Of a stretch of 64,000 nt of DNA, positions 58,603 to 64,000 are shown one piece after another. Where the stretch lies: positions 231,659 to 295,658 of the forward strand of contig CAMPKA010000002.1 of assembly GCA_946887075.1 (NCBI GenBank), read 5' to 3'. The translations under genes and the position numbers were made by a program. Origin of the DNA: an uncultured Salinimicrobium sp. GTDB taxonomy: Bacteria > Bacteroidota > Bacteroidia > Flavobacteriales > Flavobacteriaceae. The notes below the pieces were generated by a model. The model worked only from the letters and a program-made list of their open reading frames with translations. It had not been told where the DNA came from and did no database searches. Each line of letters opens with the position of its first letter. Position 1 is the first letter of the stretch.

Positions 58603-61029
58603 ATGCAGATCAGAACGATTATTACATGCCTATTTATTTTCTTATGCACTGCACTGGCAGCTCAGACTACTGGAGAGATCAGAGGCCAACTTGTAGATTC
58701 CATTTCGGGAGAACCTTTAGAATACGCCACCGTAACACTTTTCAAAAAGGGTATTGAGCAGCCCGTTGGTGGTCGGGTTACGGATGACACCGGCCGCTTT
58801 CACTTTTCAAATCTGGAATTATCCACTTATAATATTACAGCGAGTTTTCTGGGCTACGCAGATAAAACGCCTTCTGATATTCGGCTGACAGCCTCGGATC
58901 CTAAACAGGACCTCGGAAAAATAGCCCTGGGTCCGGGATCTACCGAGCTGGAGGAAGTTACTGTTCAGGCCCTGCGACCAACGATCATTCAGAAAGCGGA
59001 CAGGATAGTGGTCAGTATTCAGGGTACAGCTTTGGCGGCCGGAAACTCTGCTTATGACGTTCTTTCGAAAGCCCCTGGTGTTTATGTAGATCAGGAAGGG
59101 AATATTCAGCTCAATGGTCGTTCAGGGGTGACAGTCATGCTCAATGACAGGCTCACCTATCTTTCGGCAAGAGATCTTCGGAATCTCCTTGAAGGAATGT
59201 CTGCGGAGAATATTGAAAACATAGAAATCATCACAAATCCCTCGGCAAAGTATGACGCCGAAGGCTCCTCAGGAATTTTAAACATTAACCTGAAGAAAAA
59301 CGCTCTACGCGGGATAAATGGGAATGTCAATGCCAGCTATCGCTATAACGGAAAGCAACATGGTTACTCCTTGGGTGGGAGGATCAACTACAAAACCGAG
59401 AACTGGAATTCTTTTCTTAACCTTGACATGGCCCGCCGCGTAGGAGGACGGGATGCTACCTTTACAAGAATCTTTTTTGGAGAGGAGACTACTTATTTTG
59501 ACCAGGTGGCTGAAGGAAATTATGTTGTAGAAGGCCCCCCGGCCATAAGGATAGGCACCGACTATCAAATCGATAAGAATCACAGCGTTGGAGCCACAGT
59601 TTATTACGTAACTAATGATCTGGAATCTGATTTTTTGACTGATACTTACCTGGGATCGACTCCTAATGATCCGGTTATGTACATCGACGCGAATAATTTT
59701 TCGGCCAATACTTTTTCAAATTTTATGACAAACCTGCATTACCTGGGGAAGCTTGACACCCTGGGTTCAAGTATTTCTGCAGATCTGGATTTTGTAAAGA
59801 TCACCAACAGGGGAGAATCCAATTTTTATAATTATTATGATGATCTTTCTTCAGCTGAGCCGACTCGGCAGGATTTTCTTTACACCAACACCCCGAACGG
59901 TTTTGATATTTACTCCGGAAAAGTAGATTATACAAAGGTCTTTTCCGCTGGTCCAAAACTTGAAGTTGGTGCAAAAGCGAGTAGGGTTATTTCAGATAAC
60001 GATTCGCGATTCTACTTCAATAATGACGGATTGGTCCTGGATCCCAACCGGACAAACCATTTTCTTTATGATGAAGATATTTTGGCCGCTTATGTGAATA
60101 TGAATTCAGAACTTACCGAGGATTTTAAGGTACAGGCTGGTCTGCGGGCGGAGCACACTTCTTCTACGGGGGAATCTCTTACAACGGGAGAGATCAATGA
60201 ACGGGATTACCTTAATCTTTTCCCGAGCCTTTTTCTACAGCAGGAGGTTACGGAGAACTATGGAATTAATTACAGCTATAGCCGGCGGATTCAGCGTCCG
60301 AATTACGGAAGCCTTAACCCGTTTATTTCTTACCGTGATCCCTACACTTATGTACAGGGAAATCCCGGACTGAGGCCGCAGTTCACTCATTCCATTGGAA
60401 TTACCCAACTCTTTAAGAAAACCTATAGTCTTGCCCTGAATTATCAGCTCATAAAAGATGTTATTTCAGAATTGCCGATTCTCGTTGAGGAGACTGCAAC
60501 CACAATTTACACTACCGGAAACGTTGATGATGCTCAAAACTTCAGCGCCACAGCAATCGCTCCCCTAAAAATCATGAAAAACTGGGACACCAATAACACC
60601 TTCATTCTTTCGTATAATGAGTACAACATGGTTGTGGACAAAATGCAACTTCAAAATGACCAGGTTTTCTATATGTTCCAGACCAATCACAACATATTAC
60701 TGCCTAACAATTTTAAGATGGAGATCAGCGGAGTTTACCGAAGTCCGCAGGCATCAGGCTTATACCTGATCGACACGATGTGGTGGGTGGACGCCGGTTT
60801 AAAAAAGTCATTTTTGGAAGATAAGCTGGAAGTGAGTCTTAACGTTAATGACATTTTTGGAAGCTACAGGCTCAAGTTCAGCACAGATATTGGGGATAAC
60901 ATCAACGATTTTGACCAGGACTTCAGGACCCAGTATGTCAATTTCTCCGTTAGATATAATTTCAGCTCGGGTCTAAAATTCCAGGCTAAGAACAGGAGCA
61001 GTGAACTGGAGGAGGTTAACAGGACTTAG
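58603..61029 (+). CDS. Outer-membrane beta-barrel family protein (TonB-dependent-receptor-like)
   Basis: 808 residues with a signal peptide (IITCLFIFLCTALAAQ). A carboxypeptidase-regulatory-like domain (TGEIRGQLVDSISGEPLEYATVTL; residues 21-110) is followed by a plug-like domain (YDVLSKAPGVYVDQEGNIQLNGRSGVTVMLNDRL near 150-185). The large C-terminal barrel has GINYSYSRRIQRPNYGSLNPFISYRDPYTYVQGNPGLRPQFTHS near 550-605, typical of the PF14905 outer-membrane family. It lies 236 bases after the FtsX pair on the same strand and may be induced with it. The ligand is unknown. Confidence 0.92.
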   Translation: MQIRTIITCLFIFLCTALAAQTTGEIRGQLVDSISGEPLEYATVTLFKKGIEQPVGGRVTDDTGRFHFSNLELSTYNITASFLGYADKTPSDIRLTASDPKQDLGKIALGPGSTELEEVTVQALRPTIIQKADRIVVSIQGTALAAGNSAYDVLSKAPGVYVDQEGNIQLNGRSGVTVMLNDRLTYLSARDLRNLLEGMSAENIENIEIITNPSAKYDAEGSSGILNINLKKNALRGINGNVNASYRYNGKQHGYSLGGRINYKTENWNSFLNLDMARRVGGRDATFTRIFFGEETTYFDQVAEGNYVVEGPPAIRIGTDYQIDKNHSVGATVYYVTNDLESDFLTDTYLGSTPNDPVMYIDANNFSANTFSNFMTNLHYLGKLDTLGSSISADLDFVKITNRGESNFYNYYDDLSSAEPTRQDFLYTNTPNGFDIYSGKVDYTKVFSAGPKLEVGAKASRVISDNDSRFYFNNDGLVLDPNRTNHFLYDEDILAAYVNMNSELTEDFKVQAGLRAEHTSSTGESLTTGEINERDYLNLFPSLFLQQEVTENYGINYSYSRRIQRPNYGSLNPFISYRDPYTYVQGNPGLRPQFTHSIGITQLFKKTYSLALNYQLIKDVISELPILVEETATTIYTTGNVDDAQNFSATAIAPLKIMKNWDTNNTFILSYNEYNMVVDKMQLQNDQVFYMFQTNHNILLPNNFKMEISGVYRSPQASGLYLIDTMWWVDAGLKKSFLEDKLEVSLNVNDIFGSYRLKFSTDIGDNINDFDQDFRTQYVNFSVRYNFSSGLKFQAKNRSSELEEVNRT

Positions 61030-61714
61030 AAATAGTGACCTCTGCCTAGATATTTGCTGTATGAATTGAATCCACTTAAATAGAGTTCATAAGAGATAAA
61101 TGAAGAAATCATCTGCCAGCCTAATTCAAAGTTAAAGTTGTTGGAGTGGAGTGTTATTTCCTTTCCAAGAATTTCAGTAAATTTCCAAGCGATTCCAAGG
61201 TGTTGAAGCCATAAAATCAGGATTATCAGCTTAACCTGTAAAGGTTTTTCAGAACGAAAACTATTAAGAATCTGTAACGGTTCAATTTGTGCCACTTTGA
61301 AAGATCAAGTACAAGTAGCTTATCGCAAGCTGTGATAAGGTATGCCCAATACACGTGATTCTATGACCCGCCAACAAAGTATTACAGTACAATTTGACGG
61401 TTAAAGTAACTGTAATATAGTGCTATCCTGGATATCTCCCGTGAAACGGTAAACACCTAATGAAGCTTTTCAAAGCAAGCGATTAAATAGGGATTTAACC
61501 AAAAGAAAATGAAACAGTAGGTGCTTTCAAATGCTTTGAACATAAATAAACCTCAAGTGAAAATGGCAGTTTGTTGGATATCCCATTCAAGTGTTGTTAT
61601 TATGACCATACACATCCTACTACTCGAATTAGTCGGAAAACAGGACTTCCTCCATCGCTGCTTTAACATGCGGTATTCATCCAAAGCCTGAATGGTTGTT
61701 TAAAGTTAAAACAG
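61030..61714. other. Gene-poor region before the mobile-type segment
   Basis: 685 AT-rich bases. A minus-strand frame at 61026-61295 begins with GTG and has no recognisable family, so it is not called. A dyad CTTATC-N9-GATAAG lies at 61319-61339. No RNA gene was recognised. Confidence 0.4.
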
Positions 61715-62254
61715 ATGCGAAAAATATTACTTTTTATTGCCATGAGTTTAGACGGTTACATTGCAAAACCTAATGATGATCTGAGTTTCCTAAAACTCGT
61801 AGAAAAAGAAGGTGAAGATTATGGTTATAAAGAATTTACGGACACAATTGACACTTTGATTATTGGTAGAAAAACCTATGATTATGTCCTTAAGGAAATT
61901 GGATCATCATTTTACGACAATGGTGAAAGAGACGTATATGTTATAACCAGAACCTCAAGACCAAATGTTGGTAGAACAACCTTTTACACAGGCAACTTGA
62001 TCGATTTGGTAGAGCAACTTAAATCTGAAAACGGAAAAAACATATATTGTGATGGTGGAGCAGAAGTAATTAATGGATTATTGAAAAATGACTTGATTGA
62101 TGAATTAATTATCTCGGTCGTTCCAGTTTTGCTGGGGAATGGCACAAGATTATTTAAAGACGGGCGCCCTGAACAAATACTCGATTTTGTAAAAGCAAGA
62201 ACATTTGAAACAGGATTGATACAACTGCATTACAATCGAAAGAACAAAAAATGA
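61715..62254 (+). CDS. Dihydrofolate-reductase family protein (RibD C-terminal domain)
   Basis: 179 residues with LFIAMSLDGYIAKPNDD at the start, DTLIIGRKTYDYV near residue 46, NIYCDGGAEVINGLLKNDLIDELIISVVPVLLGNGTRLF near 108-150, the standard layout of the RibD_C/DHFR-like reductases. It binds NADPH; the substrate is unknown and it is not a dedicated DHFR. The stop overlaps the next start by 4 bases. Base composition is visibly AT-richer than in the rest of the window, suggesting recent transfer. Confidence 0.92.
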   Translation: MRKILLFIAMSLDGYIAKPNDDLSFLKLVEKEGEDYGYKEFTDTIDTLIIGRKTYDYVLKEIGSSFYDNGERDVYVITRTSRPNVGRTTFYTGNLIDLVEQLKSENGKNIYCDGGAEVINGLLKNDLIDELIISVVPVLLGNGTRLFKDGRPEQILDFVKARTFETGLIQLHYNRKNKK

Positions 62255-62607
62255 ATCACCAACATGGTATACACATAATGCGGGAGGAGATTGACGGCCT
62301 AACTACCGCAGGCAGTACCTTAGGTGAAGTGAAGAGAAACATGTACGAAGTAATTAATGACCACCTTGAGTACATGGAGGAATGCAAAGAAACAGCTCTC
62401 TCCATCACCGACCTGAAAATTAACTTTGGAGTAGACTTAGAGCAGTTTTTTAGCTACCTCAATGTGTTCAATAAGACTGCATTTGCTGAGTATGCCGGCA
62501 TTAAGCAAAGCCTATTCAGACAGTATACAAGAGGATTGGCCCCCATCTCAGGAAAGAAAATGAATCGAATTTCAAATGATCTTCACAAATTAGCTGATGA
62601 CCGATGA
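62251..62607 (+). CDS. HicB-like antitoxin, N-terminally truncated
   Basis: 118 residues. The C-terminal half is the helical HTH of the Bacteroidota HicB group (LEQFFSYLNVFNKTAFAEYAGIKQSLFRQYTRGLAPISGKKMNRISNDLHKLADDR). The N-terminal HicB domain is reduced: only the end of the fold (IDGLTTAGSTLGEVKRNMYEVINDHLEYMEE) remains, and the first strand that should precede it is missing. No HicA toxin is adjacent. It overlaps its neighbours by 4 bases on each side. Confidence 0.75.
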   Translation: MNHQHGIHIMREEIDGLTTAGSTLGEVKRNMYEVINDHLEYMEECKETALSITDLKINFGVDLEQFFSYLNVFNKTAFAEYAGIKQSLFRQYTRGLAPISGKKMNRISNDLHKLADDR

Positions 62608-62846
62608 TGGTTTCAAAGAGACTATATTATGTTCAAATGGGAAATAATATGGCTAACAAACCAATAGGATCAGTTATGATGCCAGAGATCATCAGAATGA
62701 AGCATAAAGGAATCTCGAACAGCAAAATCTCAAAAAGCCTGGGCAATTCCCGCACGACTATTGTAAAAAACGTGACAGCCATTGTTAAATCAGGCATTGA
62801 ACTGAGGGAGCTTTTGGATGTTTCTGATGAAGACCTATTAGAATAA
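62604..62846 (+). pseudogene. IS21 IstA-like HTH fragment
   Basis: 80 codons; the family-like part starts at the ATG at 62649 (MANKPIGSVMMPEIIRMKHKGISNSKISKSLGNSRTTIVKNVTAIVKSGIELRELLDVSDEDLLE). This matches only the N-terminal HTH of IS21-type transposase IstA, whose full length is about 500 residues; the DDE domain and istB are absent. It may be a truncated transposase or a retained small DNA-binding protein. The start at 62604 is coupled to the HicB gene. Confidence 0.65.
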
Positions 62847-62857
62847 TTTGAACCTCA

Positions 62858-62885
62858 GGACATTCTTTCTTTTAGTAAAATGTCC
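62858..62885 (+). terminator. Stem-loop after the IstA-like fragment
   Basis: GGACATT (62858-62864) pairs with AATGTCC (62879-62885) around a 14-base loop. No strong T-tract follows, so the call is weak. Confidence 0.35.
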
Positions 62886-62985
62886 AACGAAGTTTGTTTG
62901 AATATGGTTTCAGTTATATGAATAAAGCTCTAAACCTAATCTGGGAAAGTTAAATTGTCACCCATAATGTCACCTTACAACAAAA

Positions 62986-63014
62986 AACCCAGTAAACACA
63001 AGGCTTACTGGGTT
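62986..63014 (-). terminator. Terminator of the repeat-protein gene
   Basis: AACCCAGTAA (62986-62995) pairs perfectly with TTACTGGGTT (63005-63014); on the minus strand it is followed by TTTTG. It closes the minus-strand gene ending at 63096. Confidence 0.75.
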
Positions 63015-63095
63015 ATAAAGTGGAGTCGGAGGGAACGACCGATTTTGCATGACCGGCTGTATTTGTTGGGCTTCAAGAGTGGGTGGAAATTTTGG

Positions 63096-63803
63096 TCACC
63101 GAATAGGTCCCCTTTTAACAAACTTTAACTTTTCTTCAAGCGTATCCTTACCTTTAGTAGCAAATGGTATTAAACAACGGATTCTCATTCTTACTGAGGG
63201 AACTTCCAAAGCTTTTAATTCCATTCCTCTTAAAATCCAACTTTCTGCTGCTGCCTGCCAATCCGTCAAGGGAGTTACTCCTCCTTTTTTCCAACCAATG
63301 GATTGGTAATGGTGAAAAAATTTTTGACCTTCAACAGTCTTCCATTTTTTTGATCTAAAAAAATCACTAACCTCTTTTTCGCTTTCTGGTTTATTTTTCT
63401 TTTTAATGTTTATATGTTTATAAGTGTTTATATTAGATACCAAATTTTGGCCTTCCTCGGGACACCGGTGTACCATTTTCTGGTCCTCCTCGGGACAGGG
63501 GTATACCAAATTTTGGTCTTCCTTGGGACACCGGTGTATCATTTTCTGGTCCTCCTCGGAACAGGGGTGTGCCAAATTTTGATCTTCCTTGGGACACCGG
63601 TGTACCATTTTCTGGTCCTCCTCGGGACAGGGGAATATCAAATATTGGTCTTCATTGAAACTCTGCTGTACCTTTTTTTGGCCATCCTCCAGGACATATC
63701 TATTAATTTCTTTAAAATGCCGTTGATGCTCAATTTTTGAGAAACTTTTTATGCCATTGGTAGATTTCTGGGAAAGCTTTTGTGGAGAGATGGTGAGATA
63801 CAT
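63096..63803 (-). CDS. Mobile-element-type protein with 11-residue tandem repeats
   Basis: 235 residues. The N-terminal MYLTISPQKLSQ resembles the first residues of Bacteroidota mobilisation relaxases, but the rest does not follow. Residues ~50-125 are about seven 11-residue repeats of the type EEDQKMVHRCP/KEDQNLVYPCP, each with a Cys and often a His. The C-terminal part (FFRSKKWKTVEGQKFFHHYQSIGWKKGGVTPLTDWQAAAESWIL) matches the tail of small plasmid/transposon regulators or replication proteins. A role in element transfer or replication control is likely; no specific function can be assigned. Confidence 0.7.
   Translation of the reverse strand: MYLTISPQKLSQKSTNGIKSFSKIEHQRHFKEINRYVLEDGQKKVQQSFNEDQYLIFPCPEEDQKMVHRCPKEDQNLAHPCSEEDQKMIHRCPKEDQNLVYPCPEEDQKMVHRCPEEGQNLVSNINTYKHINIKKKNKPESEKEVSDFFRSKKWKTVEGQKFFHHYQSIGWKKGGVTPLTDWQAAAESWILRGMELKALEVPSVRMRIRCLIPFATKGKDTLEEKLKFVKRGPIR
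63441..63638. repeat. Three 66-bp tandem repeats (paired 33-bp subunits)
   Basis: Near-identical units start at 63441, 63507 and 63573, with a degenerate fourth from 63639. Each unit is two related 33-base halves (CAAATTTTGG... and CATTTTCTGG...). Being multiples of 3, they keep the frame of the minus-strand gene and encode its 11-residue repeats. Confidence 0.92.
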
Positions 63804-63823
63804 TTACTTAGAGATTTAAAAGG

Positions 63824-64000
63824 TTAATCGTCATTTGCGTCTGTTCTTTTGATCAAGCTATTTTCAGGCTTTGAATTCCGTTCCAGGAGGGGTGGTTTTT
63901 TCTCCACAAGTATTTCCTTCCTGGAAGGTTTTTCAGTAAATAGTAACTGGATCATTTCATGCGTTGGTTTTGTCTGTGTTTTCTCGATATCTTTTAAAAT
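63824..64000 (-). CDS. C-terminal end of a hypothetical protein (partial)
   Basis: The last 58 codons of a minus-strand frame that continues past the right edge, ending in TAA at 63824-63826. It is Lys/Glu/Pro-rich (KPTHEMIQLLFTEKPSRKEIL), with no motif. It ends 20 bases before the start of the repeat-protein gene, so both probably belong to one mobile-element operon. Confidence 0.5.
   Translation of the reverse strand: MLKDIEKTQTKPTHEMIQLLFTEKPSRKEILVEKKPPLLERNSKPENSLIKRTDANDD

Noticed and set aside
61026..61295. Minus-strand frame overlapping the end of the outer-membrane barrel gene
   Set aside because: It has a GTG start, no family resemblance and overlaps a certain gene end; treated as chance.
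63016..63040. Sequence GTGGAGTCGGAGGGAACGACC resembling a tRNA 3' end or attachment site
   Set aside because: No tRNA body can be folded around it, and no direct repeat of it was found in the window.

Overview
The window looks like a chromosomal segment of a free-living, probably marine, Bacteroidota bacterium of flavobacterial type. The evidence is a SusC/SusD pair, DUF1080, GH127 and GH43 proteins, a Rrf2/azurin/hemerythrin stress block, paired FtsX-type permeases, outer-membrane beta-barrel proteins of the PF14905 type, a TPR histidine kinase with a LuxR-type regulator, and promoter -7 boxes of the TAnnTTTG form. No rRNA, tRNA or CRISPR was recognised. Assignments come from reading motifs and gene order only; no database search was run.

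Layout. 1-1.8 kb: end of a polysaccharide-utilisation locus (SusC tail, SusD) closed by a strong terminator. 2-5.2 kb: an ABC-2 exporter, a small lipoprotein and a haloalkane-dehalogenase-like hydrolase. 5.3-9.7 kb (minus): an SDR/CMD/ComA-like/PrpD operon next to an OxyR-like LysR gene. 9.7-12.2 kb: a Rrf2 regulator with an inverted-repeat operator that recurs upstream of a CMD gene, then a membrane protein, an azurin and a hemerythrin. 12.4-17.6 kb: a soluble histidine kinase with an NtrC-type regulator, a four-cysteine mini-protein, glutamate dehydrogenase, an Rnk-like protein and two small proteins. 17.9-35.8 kb: a LacI regulator followed by 14 same-strand genes: GH43, Gfo/Idh/MocA dehydrogenase, sugar isomerase-like protein, two DUF1080 proteins, a sugar dehydrogenase fused to cytochrome c, TMEM220, the complete eboABCDEF set and an MFS permease. 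35.9-40.5 kb (minus): ECF sigma with anti-sigma, two ferritin-like proteins (one a Tat lipoprotein) and tatA-tatC-tatA/B. 41.2-44.9 kb: aldo/keto reductase and GH127. 45-47.8 kb (minus): LuxR-type regulator, TPR kinase and a very small lipoprotein. 48.2-52.9 kb: a membrane HTH protein, then a minus-strand cluster DUF4236 / TerB-like / coiled-coil membrane protein / vWA lipoprotein / thermonuclease / small Cys-His protein. 53.4-61 kb: tandem FtsX permeases and an outer-membrane barrel protein. 61.7-64 kb: AT-richer genes with mobile-element character (DHFR-family protein, truncated HicB, IS21 IstA-like HTH fragment, and a protein with 66-bp tandem DNA repeats).

How the parts may work together. 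The 19.3-35.8 kb block reads as one long transcription unit, so the ebo genes (known elsewhere for moving or maturing a small metabolite) are probably co-expressed with a keto-sugar degradation pathway. The 49.1-52.9 kb minus cluster combines Ter-type parts (TerB-like domain, vWA domain) with a membrane coiled-coil protein and a secreted nuclease; I know no described system with this composition. The ECF sigma, ferritin-like and Tat genes form a plausible envelope-stress module in which Tat exports a ferritin-like product.
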